Source: Thermoanaerobaculia bacterium (GTDB lineage: Bacteria > Acidobacteriota > Thermoanaerobaculia > Multivoradales > J023). Taken from it: a DNA stretch of 64,000 bases. Under the pieces are notes generated by a model. The model was not told the DNA's origin. It was given only the letters and a program-made list of their open reading frames with translations, and did not search any database. This document shows, piece after piece, positions 33,595 through 42,396 of the stretch (the stretch's first letter is position 1; the number at the start of each line of letters is the position of its first letter). The position numbers were made by a program, and so were the translations under genes. The stretch is from the NCBI GenBank assembly GCA_030431255.1, contig JAUIJL010000005.1:279313-343312 (forward strand), given 5' to 3'.

Positions 33595-34443
33595 TCAGGA
33601 AATCGCATCGTCCAGCCTTCCGCGCAAATGGAAACCCGCGGACGTGCGACGGGGGAAGACTTGTCGGCGCCACTCGGCGAATACGTTGTGATCGTTCTGC
33701 CAGAGGAGATGGTGGAATTGGATCTTATCGTCCTCGATTCGGATCCAATTGCAGGAATTTCGTTGTCGCTCCCAGCCTCTGCCGCGGCTCGAGGTCGCCG
33801 TGCCGGCGTGGACCAACAGCACCGGATCACCGCCGGTGGAGTAATACTCCTCGCTGGTGGCAACGTAGGTTTGATGTAGATGGCCGGACAGCACCATGTC
33901 CACTCGATGGCTGGAAAAGAGCTGGATCGCCTCCGAGGCTCGGCCGGTGACCCGCTGACTGTCGAATCGGGGGGGCGGGGTCAGGTGATGGTGGGCGACG
34001 ACGATTTTAGCTTTGTGGTCCGGAGCCTCGGCCAACAGCTCGTCCAAACGCAATAGGGCCGCAGGGGTAAAACGGCCGTCTTTGACCGTCCAGTTGAACG
34101 CCGTGTTGACGCCGATCACCACCAACTCATCGTCTTCGAAGGTCGGCTCCATATCCTGCGCGAAATGCTTCCGATAGACCCCGAACGGGGAGAAGACCCG
34201 CTCGCGGAACCGATACGCGGGCACGTCGTGATTTCCCGGCACCGCCAGAGTCGGCACGGGAATGCTGTCGACCCAAGCTCGGGCTTCCTGGAATTGACGC
34301 ACCTTGGCCCGCTGGGTCAAATCTCCCGAGATGACCACCAAATCCGGTCGGCGACGGTCGATCAAATCCAATAAACCGTCGGCCGGAGCCTGGAGAAATT
34401 TAGGTCCGAAATGGATGTCGGATATGTGAAGCAGCTCGCGCAC
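33595..34443 (-). CDS. Calcineurin-like metallophosphoesterase
   Basis: A 282-residue dinuclear-metal phosphoesterase of the CpdA/Icc-like class III nucleotidyl-cyclase-phosphodiesterase type. All metal motifs are present in order: DIHFG, GDLTQR, GNHDVP, VVAHHH and SGHLHQT. The N-terminus MRELLHISDIHFG starts at GTG 34443 right at the fold, with no signal peptide, so it is cytoplasmic. It heads the operon with the PEGA kinase and M16 peptidases (26-base gap). cAMP or another phosphodiester is a reasonable substrate guess, but unproven. Confidence 0.88.
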   Translation of the reverse strand: MRELLHISDIHFGPKFLQAPADGLLDLIDRRRPDLVVISGDLTQRAKVRQFQEARAWVDSIPVPTLAVPGNHDVPAYRFRERVFSPFGVYRKHFAQDMEPTFEDDELVVIGVNTAFNWTVKDGRFTPAALLRLDELLAEAPDHKAKIVVAHHHLTPPPRFDSQRVTGRASEAIQLFSSHRVDMVLSGHLHQTYVATSEEYYSTGGDPVLLVHAGTATSSRGRGWERQRNSCNWIRIEDDKIQFHHLLWQNDHNVFAEWRRQVFPRRTSAGFHLRGRLDDAIS

Positions 34444-34496
34444 TCGTTCTCACACCGGGCCGGCGCCAAAATCTTGGCTGGGCCCGAAATCCGGGC

Positions 34497-34856
34497 TCAG
34501 GCCCCGAAATCCTCGACAAATTCCTGCACGTTTCGGCTCACCTCGCCGAGCACGAAGCCGGTTAGGCCCGCCAGCATCCCGGCACCGTGTGCTCGACCGA
34601 GCACGAAACCTCCCACGACCGAGACGGCCATGGCGGTTTTCGGGTAGTCAAACACCAAACGACGCCACTCGAATCCCTCGGGCAAGAGCTGATCGACGAT
34701 CTCGTCGGCCCGGGTCATGGGCGGATCGTCGTAGCCTCCAGAAAAAGAAGAACCCGGAGCGTCGTCCTGCTCCTCGTCCTCGTAAATCCCGTCCAAGTCG
34801 GCGGCTGCCATCACCTCGTCTGCCATGTCGGCTGAGTCTCGTCCTTCGTCGCTCAT
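34497..34856 (-). CDS. Small membrane-associated hypothetical protein
   Basis: A 119-residue protein with an acidic N-terminal half (DLDGIYEDEEQDD), then RRLVFDYPKTAMAVSVVGGFVLGRAHGAGMLAGL ..., which is a Gly/Ala-rich hydrophobic segment likely to insert in the membrane, and a short polar tail. ATG 34856 has GGAGAAGAG upstream. The C-terminal layout (Pro, then a Gly-rich helix) resembles DUF883/ElaB-type tails, and a clearer member is the next gene upstream at 34998, so the two may act together. No family firmly recognised. Confidence 0.65.
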   Translation of the reverse strand: MSDEGRDSADMADEVMAAADLDGIYEDEEQDDAPGSSFSGGYDDPPMTRADEIVDQLLPEGFEWRRLVFDYPKTAMAVSVVGGFVLGRAHGAGMLAGLTGFVLGEVSRNVQEFVEDFGA

Positions 34857-34997
34857 CGAATCTCTTCTCCGTTCAAGGGTTCAACAAAACACCCAATTTC
34901 CAACATCAGATCGCTTCCCGACACCAGATCGACGTAAAAGCTGCCCAAACGCTCAGCGCTGGGCAGCTTCTCACGAAACGGCGGAGCTCGCGATCGA

Positions 34998-35411
34998 TCA
35001 GTCGCGGCGGCCGCGAAACAGCAAACCGATCAAGAAACCGGCACCCGCGGCCAGGAGCACGGCACGGCCCGGATTCTGACGCACGAAGCTGCCGAGATCG
35101 TCCGACACATGGTGCATGTTGTCTTGGACTTTGGAGTAACCGTCCTTGAGCTGCTCCGAGCGCACGGCGTATTGCTCCTGGGCAACTTCCTTCGCCTGGC
35201 TGGCCCGACGCCGGGCGGCCTCTTGCACTTCCTGAAATTTCTCGTTCATATCGACCTCTGAAAGTCGTTCATTGACCTTGTCGGCTACGCCTTGCACCCG
35301 CTCGCGAGCCTCGCCGACCACCCCGCGGGTCCGGTCCACGGTACCGCTCAAGGCATTCTTCGCACGATCGAGGGTCGACCCGTTTTGGGTTTGCGCATTT
35401 TCTTGAGTCAT
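34998..35411 (-). CDS. DUF883/ElaB-YqjD-like membrane-anchored helical protein
   Basis: A 137-residue protein from ATG 35411, which has GGAGGAC just upstream. A long amphipathic helical region (TLDRAKNALSGTVDRTRGVV ... YSKVQDNMHHVSDDLG) leads to the tail RQNPGRAVLLAAGAGFLIGL followed by a basic end. That tail is the hallmark of the ElaB/YqjD/DUF883 family, whose members sit in the inner membrane and in E. coli bind stationary-phase ribosomes. It is divergent from the YihY/BrkB gene. Function here is inferred only from the tail. Confidence 0.75.
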   Translation of the reverse strand: MTQENAQTQNGSTLDRAKNALSGTVDRTRGVVGEARERVQGVADKVNERLSEVDMNEKFQEVQEAARRRASQAKEVAQEQYAVRSEQLKDGYSKVQDNMHHVSDDLGSFVRQNPGRAVLLAAGAGFLIGLLFRGRRD

Positions 35412-35490
35412 GATGTCCTCCAAGATGAAAGACCCGCGGATCTCCTCTCGTCGGGTCGTTGTTTGAATTCTAAACGCTTTCCGTCCCTGT

Positions 35491-35602
35491 GTCTCTTCAC
35501 AGGCGTCTCTTCACTGGCGTTTCTCCACGGTTGTCTCTTCACGGTTGTTTCTTCACCGTCGTTTCTTCACTGTGCTCTTCTCACCGTGGTCTCTCCGCTG
35601 AG
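35491..35602. repeat. Degenerate 14-bp tandem repeat array, eight units
   Basis: Eight consecutive 14-bp units of the GTCTCTTCACAGGC / GTTTCTTCACCGTC type lie in the divergent intergenic region between the DUF883-like and YihY genes. The period is not a multiple of three, consistent with a non-coding location; an open frame read through it is not real. Confidence 0.85.
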
Positions 35603-35672
35603 CTCAGGCTCGGCTTCGATATCATTTGTCGCCACCCCCCACCTTTGCTCAACCGCCACCCGTGAGGTGATT

Positions 35673-37019
35673 GTGACCGAATCCGAAAGCCGACCGAGCC
35701 GCCGACTTCAAGCCATCCGTGAGCGCTTCCTCGCCATGAGCGAGCCGAGCGAGCCCGAGCGGCCCACCACCTGGGCCCGCTGCCGCGCGGTCGGTCGATT
35801 CATTCTGCTTTCCGGCCGAAAGGCCCGCGAAGACGCGCTGCTGAATCGAAGCGCGTCCCTGGCCTTCATCACCGTCGTCAGCTTGGTGCCGTTGCTGGCG
35901 GCCCTGAGCCGCTTCAGCGCCGGCCTCTTCGCCGATCGCCAGGAGCAGCTGATCGAGCTGCTCAGCATGGTGCTGCCCTACACGGAAGCCACGCTCACCG
36001 TCCACCTCTCGGAATTCCTCGAGCAATCGAGAAAGCTCCAAGGTTTCGGCCTGATCGCCTTCTTGCTCACCGCTCTGACCGCCTTCAGCATGATCGAGAA
36101 GATCATCAACGACATTTGGGACGTCTCGCGTCGGCGTACCCTGCGCAACCGTCTCAACTCGTTCATCCTGCTCTTGTGCTGGGGACCGCTGCTGATCGGC
36201 GCCGCCTATTCCACCCTCTTCCTACTGCGCCAAAGCCCGGCGTTGGCCTATATGGCCGATTCCTTGCCGGCACAGTGGGCCACCTTTGCCGTCACGGTGA
36301 TCGGGCTGAGCATGCTCAACTGGCAGGTGCCGAATACCGACGTCCACTTTCGTGCGGCTCTCGTCGGCGGAGTTTGCTCGGCAATCGCCATCGAAGCGCT
36401 GCGCCGGGGCTTCGCCTTCTACGTCGAGCAGGCGCAAGCCACCTCGCTCGTTTACGGCAGCTTCGGATTCGCCCTCTTCTTCATGATTTCCATTCAGCTG
36501 TCTTGGGCCATCGTGCTGGCGGGCAGCGAGCTCGCGTATTGCCTCCAGCATTTCCGCTTCATGTCCAGACCGCGTCGCGAAACCACCGTCATCGAAGGGA
36601 GCTGGGTCGGCGTCTCCGCCATGGTTCTCATCATGGACCGTTTCCGCCGACACCACCCGCTGACCCCGAGCCATTACCTGGCGGAACGGCTCAACATCAC
36701 GACCGTCGAGCTGAGGACTTTGCTCCGTCCTTTGGTCCGTGAGGAATTCTTACAAGAGCACGGGCCCGACGCCGGGAGCTATTTGATCAGCTGCGATCCC
36801 TATCACGTGCCACTCGCTGAGCTCTTCGATGCTTACGAGTCATCCCAGTGGTCTATTCTGCCGCGCATACCGGAAGAAGCCCGCGAGCAGCTCACGGAGC
36901 TGAGGGCTCACCTGGTGGCGGCTAGGACGTCTCCTCTGGAGCCTTTAACCCTGGCGCAGCTCATGGATCCGGGCCCCGAGCGAGAAGAGGAGCCCGGACA
37001 GGCGTCTGAAGACGATTGA
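35673..37019 (+). CDS. YihY/virulence factor BrkB family membrane protein
   Basis: A 448-residue inner-membrane protein. GTG 35673 is preferred because GAGGTGA lies immediately upstream and longer frames run through the 14-bp repeats. Family marks are DALLNRSASLAFITVVSLVPLL, FSMIEKIINDIWDVSRRR (typical of YihY), WQVPNTDVHFRAALVGG and YGSFGFALFFMISIQLSWAIVLAGSELAY, which give about six membrane helices. The C-terminal ~120 residues (TPSHYLAERLNITTVELRTL ...) look like a cytoplasmic winged-helix-type domain. Not an RNase despite old annotation of the family; function unknown. Confidence 0.88.
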   Translation: MTESESRPSRRLQAIRERFLAMSEPSEPERPTTWARCRAVGRFILLSGRKAREDALLNRSASLAFITVVSLVPLLAALSRFSAGLFADRQEQLIELLSMVLPYTEATLTVHLSEFLEQSRKLQGFGLIAFLLTALTAFSMIEKIINDIWDVSRRRTLRNRLNSFILLLCWGPLLIGAAYSTLFLLRQSPALAYMADSLPAQWATFAVTVIGLSMLNWQVPNTDVHFRAALVGGVCSAIAIEALRRGFAFYVEQAQATSLVYGSFGFALFFMISIQLSWAIVLAGSELAYCLQHFRFMSRPRRETTVIEGSWVGVSAMVLIMDRFRRHHPLTPSHYLAERLNITTVELRTLLRPLVREEFLQEHGPDAGSYLISCDPYHVPLAELFDAYESSQWSILPRIPEEAREQLTELRAHLVAARTSPLEPLTLAQLMDPGPEREEEPGQASEDD

Positions 37020-37034
37020 GCTTCCGCCCCGGAC

Positions 37035-38867
37035 TCAGGGACCCGAACGGTTTTTCTTCTTTTTCTTCTCTTTCTTGGGCTTGCCGACTTGCACGCTTTT
37101 GTGGACGAAGGATTCGAGACCCGAGACCTCATCCCACACGCCGAGGGCTACCTTGGGGATACCGCGACGCACGAGCAGCTTGCCCGCGTATCCCATTTCC
37201 TTGCCTTCGGTGGCCGCCAGCTGATTCGCGGGCACCGACACCGGGAACGGGATCTCCTGCAAGCTGGACACCCCGCCTTCCTCGTCCTGGACCGCCACGT
37301 GGATGCGCAGACGCCCTTCGTGATTCTCACCCTGGGGCAAAAGAGTGACCCCGGAGAACGGTATCCGCACGAGGAAAGGCAGGTGGTACTTGTCCCGACC
37401 CTGTTTCTCCGGGCTACCGAAATCCACGGAGATGCTCAGGGGGTTGCTTTCGAGATCGAGAATCAGCGAGGAATAGGTGCGATCGGCCACGCGGGTGGCT
37501 TCGGGTTTGTCGACATAACCGCTGCGATGGCGGGCTTTCAGCCCTGGCCTCAAGACCCGGACCTCGATCTTGTGGTACTTGCCGTCGCCCCCGCGGCGGG
37601 ACGGATAACCCAAGGAGTAGAGGCTGTCGAAATCCTGGGTTAGACGCTCGAAGGCCCCGCCGAAATTCGACGTGTTGACGATCGCCACACCGCCGGTGGC
37701 CGCCGCCATGCCGATCAGGGGCTCTTGATGGTTGTCGAGGCGCACCACATCCGACAGGATATCTCCGCGGCTGGTCAGCGCTCCCGGAGCATTTTCCGCC
37801 GACACCGACCCGCGAGGTTTGGAGCCTGTGGCGTGCAAAGTATAGAGGGTCACTCCGCCCGAGTTTGCCCGCCGAGTCAGGTCGTTGAAGATTCCGGTTT
37901 GATCGTCGGATACTGAAGCCGAAATCGGCTCGAAACGGGCACCGCCACCCCCCGCGCCGGGAGCACCGAAACGATCGATGTAATACTGATAGAGATCAGC
38001 GCCCGGGGTTTGAGGAAGGCCATCGCTGACGTAGAGCACCGCTTTTCGGCCGGGCAACCCCGACACGGAACGGATTACACTCTCAAGGGCGTTGACAGAA
38101 CGCTTCACTTCTTCATGCCGCTGTTGCACAAAATTGCGGATCTCGTCCGCGGCACGACCTGCATCCGCGCCATCCAAACCTTGACCCCCGACTTCATATT
38201 CCAGAGTGCGCAACACCCTCCGGCGCGCGGCATCGCTGGCCTGACCGTAAACGGTTTCCTTCGAAACCTCTTCGATGCCCTTGGCGAGGGCGACCAAATC
38301 GTCCGTAAACGGCACCACCGAACGCACCGTCAGGCCATGGCTGAGCAAGCCGACCCGATCACCGCGATGGATACGGTCCTCGACAAATCTGCCGAGCTCT
38401 TTCAGCACTTGGGCACGGCTGGATTGTCGGATGTTGAAGTTGTCGACGTAGACCGCCAGAGACAGCCGTTGGTCTTCGGGGATCGCCTCCTCTACCGGGG
38501 GCTCGGCGCCGGCCGTAGAGGGCCGACCCGTGACCAGCTCTCGGTCGCGCTCGAAATCGCTGGTCGGCTCCGCGGCCCGGCTGATGGTGTAGAAATTGGT
38601 CACCTCGACCGGCTTGCCGTCTTCCAACACCTCGAAATCCTCGGCGGTCAAACCGTTGACCCGATTGCCGTCCTTGTCGGTCACGAAGACCTCGACGTTG
38701 ATGATGTTGACGTCTACGCGATCGATGAACAGTGACGAAGAGGTTTCGTCTTGGGCCGGAATCGGTGCGGCCGACAAGCCGGCCACAAAGATCGCCAGAA
38801 CCGCTAAGGCCGGCGCTCGGAGGGAGTCCATATCTTTGTGGCCCTTGCCATGGAATTTTCGAGTCAT
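37035..38867 (-). CDS. Secreted VWFA-related domain protein (acidobacterial type)
   Basis: A 610-residue exported protein. The start ATG 38867 has AGGAG upstream; an internal ATG at 38831 would give a tighter signal peptide (ALAVLAIFVAGLSAAPIPAQ). The N-terminal part VDVNIINVEVFVTDKDGNRV ... LTAEDFEVLEDGKPVEV is the opening of the VWFA-related family known mainly from Acidobacteria. LAVYVDNFNI stands where the MIDAS DxSxS would be and is imperfect. GLPGRKAVLYVSDGLP and GDILSDVV follow. The C-terminus is a lysine-rich tail (KPKKEKKKKKN). Proposed role: extracellular protein-protein interaction. It converges with the YihY gene. Confidence 0.88.
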   Translation of the reverse strand: MTRKFHGKGHKDMDSLRAPALAVLAIFVAGLSAAPIPAQDETSSSLFIDRVDVNIINVEVFVTDKDGNRVNGLTAEDFEVLEDGKPVEVTNFYTISRAAEPTSDFERDRELVTGRPSTAGAEPPVEEAIPEDQRLSLAVYVDNFNIRQSSRAQVLKELGRFVEDRIHRGDRVGLLSHGLTVRSVVPFTDDLVALAKGIEEVSKETVYGQASDAARRRVLRTLEYEVGGQGLDGADAGRAADEIRNFVQQRHEEVKRSVNALESVIRSVSGLPGRKAVLYVSDGLPQTPGADLYQYYIDRFGAPGAGGGGARFEPISASVSDDQTGIFNDLTRRANSGGVTLYTLHATGSKPRGSVSAENAPGALTSRGDILSDVVRLDNHQEPLIGMAAATGGVAIVNTSNFGGAFERLTQDFDSLYSLGYPSRRGGDGKYHKIEVRVLRPGLKARHRSGYVDKPEATRVADRTYSSLILDLESNPLSISVDFGSPEKQGRDKYHLPFLVRIPFSGVTLLPQGENHEGRLRIHVAVQDEEGGVSSLQEIPFPVSVPANQLAATEGKEMGYAGKLLVRRGIPKVALGVWDEVSGLESFVHKSVQVGKPKKEKKKKKNRSGP

Positions 38868-39119
38868 GTCAGAGGCTCCTTATGTCATCTACGATGAAGA
38901 GCATTGTAGCCAATAGGTGACGCCTCGATCGGCGGTGAAGTGCCGACCCGCTTGGTAGTCGGGACCGGTTGTGGCAGGATCAAGGTCATGTAGGTTTTTT
39001 GACGCCCTGGTCTGTGGCGGCATTTCGCTCGCAGCAGCTCCAGGGCCTTCTTTGAGCAACCAGCATCCGCGAGCCGGCTCATCGGAGCGGCCCTGGTTAC
39101 GTCTAATAAGGAAAGCAGG

Positions 39120-39704
39120 ATGTATGCCACTTCACCCAGGTTGAACACCGCCGATGCCGAGCTGAGGCGAGATCCTTCCGTAGATCGGGCCCGCCGGCAA
39201 CTCGAGGGATATGCGCCCCGGCGTCCGGAGCAAGGCCAGATGCGTGATCGTATCCTCGAATTCATCGATCGCTACCCAGACGACGCACATCTTCGGTCCC
39301 GTTTGGAAGGGCATCTGACCTCCTCGGCGTTGGTGGTGGATGCATCCGGTGAAAGGATCTTGCTGCTGCACCACCGCAAGCTCGGCCGTTGGCTGCAATT
39401 GGGCGGACATTGCGACGGCGATGGCAATCTACCCGGTGTCGCCCTGCGCGAGGCCTGCGAGGAAAGCGGCATCTCGAACCTGGAGATCGTGCCTGAGATC
39501 ATCGATGTGGACATCCACGAAATCCCCGAGCGACCGCGCGAGCCGCGACATCTCCACCTCGACTCGCGCTTTTTGGTCGTGGCTCCGGAGGGGGCACAGC
39601 CGCGAGGAAACCACGAGTCCAACGACCTCCGCTGGATGACTTTCGACGAAGCCAGGGCTTTGGATGTAGACGACTCCGTCTTGCGGTTGCTCAATGGGCT
39701 CTGA
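39120..39704 (+). CDS. NUDIX hydrolase
   Basis: A 194-residue cytoplasmic NUDIX hydrolase. The Nudix box reads GNLPGVALREACEESGI, with the REACEE core intact, preceded by RWLQLGGHCDGD. An N-terminal helical region (~1-65) precedes the domain. ATG 39120 follows AAGGA. NUDIX enzymes cleave nucleoside diphosphates linked to another moiety; the substrate here cannot be read from sequence. It is probably its own unit; the sigma54 regulator starts 77 bases later on the same strand. Confidence 0.9.
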   Translation: MYATSPRLNTADAELRRDPSVDRARRQLEGYAPRRPEQGQMRDRILEFIDRYPDDAHLRSRLEGHLTSSALVVDASGERILLLHHRKLGRWLQLGGHCDGDGNLPGVALREACEESGISNLEIVPEIIDVDIHEIPERPREPRHLHLDSRFLVVAPEGAQPRGNHESNDLRWMTFDEARALDVDDSVLRLLNGL

Positions 39705-39781
39705 GCCCGCTTGCGCGCGTCCAGGAAAAGATCTCGCCATGCAAGCTATCCGATCTCCACGCTCGCTCACGGCCAACTGAT

Positions 39782-41299
39782 ATGCAAATGGGCTCCACTC
39801 CCCCGTCCGCCGGCCTCTCCAGCTTGGGACAAGCCGAGCTGACCAGCCTGCTCGAGCTGGCCCGCCAGTTGCTCCGCCTCGACGACTACGATCGCATTCT
39901 CGATGAGGTGGTCCGGCTATCTCTATCTATCCTGCGGGGGGAGAGGGGTTTCCTGGTGCTCGCCCGGGGAGATGGATTGGATTTCAAAATCGTCCGCAAT
40001 TGGAGCCGAGAGGAGCTGGAAAGCGGCAGCGAGCCCATCAGCCGATCCATCGTCACCCGGGTCCTGGACGAAGGACGTCCGATCTTCATTCCCGACGCTT
40101 TGGCGGATTCCAGCTTCGCCCCCACCGAGAGCATCCTCAGAATTCAGATCCGATCCGTGTTGGCCGCTCCGCTGCTGATCGAAGACGAGCCGGCCGCGGT
40201 GCTGTATTTGGAATCGAGCAAGCTGAATCGCCTCTTCGACAAGCCCGATTTTGAGATCTTTCAATATATTCTCGAGCTGTCCGCCCGCGCCCTGGAACGT
40301 TGCATGCGCCAGATCGTCCTGGAACAGCGCAACAACATGTTGGAGCAGGGCTTCCTGGCTCGGCACCGTTTTCCGGGCATCGTCTCCAAGGACCCCGCTT
40401 TCATCAAGATTCTCGAAACCGTGGCCCAGGTCGCCGGCTCGGACCTGCCGGTGTTGGTGCAAGGCCCATCCGGCACCGGCAAAGAGCTCATCGTTCGCGC
40501 CATGCACCTCAACAGCAAACGTCACAAAAAGACTCTGGTGACGGTCAATTGTGGCGCCATCTCGCCGGCGTTGCTGGAATCCGAGCTTTTCGGGCACCTC
40601 AAGGGTGCGTTTACCGGCGCCACCGCCAACAAAGTCGGGGTGATCCCATCCGCGGACGGTGGCTCGGTATTTCTCGACGAGGTGGGAGAGCTGCCCGCTG
40701 AGCTGCAGGTCAAGCTGTTGCGCACCCTACAATTCGGTGAGGTCCAGCCGGTGGGCGCCACCCAGCCCATTCGGGTCGATGTCCGTTTCCTGGCCGCCAC
40801 CAATCGCAACCTGGAAGAAGAAGTCGCAGCCGGTCGATTCCGTGAGGATCTTCTATTTCGGCTCAACGTCATCACCCTGGACCTGCCGCCGCTGGCCGAC
40901 CGGCCGGACGACGTGCTGCCGCTCTTTTTCCACTTCATGGAAAAGGCCTGCAACGATCAACGACGACCCGTGCCTCAGATCTCGCCCAGGCTCGAACGCG
41001 AATTGCAGACCTACAGCTGGCCGGGAAACGTGCGCGAGCTCGAAAACGAGGCCAAGCGATTGGTCGCCATCACTCCGGACGGGCAGCCGTTGACCGTTGA
41101 CCGCCTATCTGCCCGGATCACCCGGTCGACTCGTCCGGAGACCCAACGCTCCGGACCGATCAGTCTCGCGGACCAAGAAAAGGAGCTGATCGAGCTCCAT
41201 CTCAAGCTGGCCGACGGCAACCGCACCCAGGCCGCCCAAAGCCTAGGGATCAGTCGCGAAGGCTTGCGCAAGAAAATGAAACGCCTCGGATTGGTATGA
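39782..41299 (+). CDS. GAF-domain sigma54-dependent transcriptional regulator
   Basis: A 505-residue enhancer-binding protein. A GAF domain (~25-165, FLVLARGD ... AVLYLESS) senses a small molecule. The AAA+ domain (~190-430) has Walker A GPSGTGKE, the sigma54-contact loop ELFGHLKGAFTGA, Walker B GGSVFLDEVGEL and arginine finger region FREDLLFRLNV. A Fis-type HTH closes the protein (GNRTQAAQSLGISREGLRKKM). No receiver domain is present, so control is through GAF. The DUF4097 gene follows within about ten bases, suggesting co-transcription. Implies that sigma54 (RpoN) is used in this organism. Confidence 0.92.
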   Translation: MQMGSTPPSAGLSSLGQAELTSLLELARQLLRLDDYDRILDEVVRLSLSILRGERGFLVLARGDGLDFKIVRNWSREELESGSEPISRSIVTRVLDEGRPIFIPDALADSSFAPTESILRIQIRSVLAAPLLIEDEPAAVLYLESSKLNRLFDKPDFEIFQYILELSARALERCMRQIVLEQRNNMLEQGFLARHRFPGIVSKDPAFIKILETVAQVAGSDLPVLVQGPSGTGKELIVRAMHLNSKRHKKTLVTVNCGAISPALLESELFGHLKGAFTGATANKVGVIPSADGGSVFLDEVGELPAELQVKLLRTLQFGEVQPVGATQPIRVDVRFLAATNRNLEEEVAAGRFREDLLFRLNVITLDLPPLADRPDDVLPLFFHFMEKACNDQRRPVPQISPRLERELQTYSWPGNVRELENEAKRLVAITPDGQPLTVDRLSARITRSTRPETQRSGPISLADQEKELIELHLKLADGNRTQAAQSLGISREGLRKKMKRLGLV

Positions 41300-41309
41300 G
41301 GATGTGTCC

Positions 41310-42350
41310 ATGAAGCTTCCAGCAGATGAATCGATGTCAGATGCGCTGCTCCGCCTTGGGATGCGCCGAGCCGTGACGGCCATGGTGATGATGCTGGGCC
41401 TGAGCCTGACGCCGCCTCCGCCCCTGCACGGCCAAGCGGACGCTCCTGCCAAGCCGGGACCGGACCCGAGGGAGATCGATCGCACCTTGCCTGCCAAAAC
41501 CCGAGGAGAGATCGACGTCCGGATCTCCGCGGGCAGCCTTCGAATCGTCGGAGAAGATCGTGACACGGCTCGGGTCGTCGGCCGGCTGGGTGCCGACGTC
41601 GAGCGCCTCGAAAGCTTTGTCGACGGCCGATATCTGCGCTTCGTCACCCATCCGCCGAGCGATCCACCCGAAGGCCCCCGAGCGTTGGATTCCGAGCTCG
41701 TGCTCTACCTTCCGAAGGGCTCGGACGTGAGCCTGGAGACCATGGAGGCGAAGATCGAGATCACAGACATCCGCGGACGCGTTCGGATCCAAAGCGGCGC
41801 CGGCGATCTGGTGATCCGAGGCGAGCCCCGACGCATTGACGCCACCTCCGTCACCGGCGACCTCACCGTCGACGTCGCCTGTCCGGACGTGGAGCTGAAG
41901 ACCGTCACCGGTGCGGTCGATATCGCCGGCAAGATCGAGAGCCTGATCGCCGAAACCGTCGAGTCTCCCTTGGTCAGCCGAGCCGACATCGAGGTCGAAG
42001 GTCTGCTCAGCACCGTGACCGGACGGATTCAATTCGAAGGATCGCCCGCATCCACCGCCCGTCTGCGATTCAGATCATCCAGCGGGGCCGTAGATCTGCA
42101 TCTCGACCCGGAGATCACGGGATCCTTTTCCCTCAGCAGCGACCGCGGCCGGCTGACCAATGCCCTCGGGCCCGGCTGGTCGTCAAAGCCCGGCCGTTTG
42201 AGCGCCCAATGGCAGCGGGGCGATTCGCCTCGGCATTTCGAAATTGAAACCTTCGACGGCGACATTCGGCTCGATATCTTGCCCCGACCCGCTTCCGCCA
42301 CCCGAGCCGTCTCCCCCGGAGACCCGGTGCATGGGCAGAAACACCGGTAG
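41310..42350 (+). CDS. Exported DUF4097-type beta-helix protein
   Basis: About 346 residues; ATG 41310 (GAGGA upstream) or GTG 41304. A signal peptide is visible after several charged residues (MRRAVTAMVMMLGLSL ... LHGQA). The mature region repeats a beta-strand pattern such as EIDVRISAGSLRIVGED, MEAKIEITDIRGRVRIQSGAGDLVIRG and TVTGAVDIAGKIE, the right-handed beta-helix-like ladder of DUF4097 (putative adhesin). It sits directly behind the sigma54 regulator gene. Function unknown; cell-envelope location inferred. Confidence 0.8.
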   Translation: MKLPADESMSDALLRLGMRRAVTAMVMMLGLSLTPPPPLHGQADAPAKPGPDPREIDRTLPAKTRGEIDVRISAGSLRIVGEDRDTARVVGRLGADVERLESFVDGRYLRFVTHPPSDPPEGPRALDSELVLYLPKGSDVSLETMEAKIEITDIRGRVRIQSGAGDLVIRGEPRRIDATSVTGDLTVDVACPDVELKTVTGAVDIAGKIESLIAETVESPLVSRADIEVEGLLSTVTGRIQFEGSPASTARLRFRSSSGAVDLHLDPEITGSFSLSSDRGRLTNALGPGWSSKPGRLSAQWQRGDSPRHFEIETFDGDIRLDILPRPASATRAVSPGDPVHGQKHR

Positions 42351-42396
42351 CGATCATTTGTGACCGGAGCCCAGGCTGCAATATGATCCCCGCCTG

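Noticed and set aside
35292-35672. Long N-terminal extension of the YihY/BrkB protein
   Set aside because: It would be read through the 14-bp repeats and antisense to the DUF883-like gene; GTG 35673 with GAGGTGA is better.
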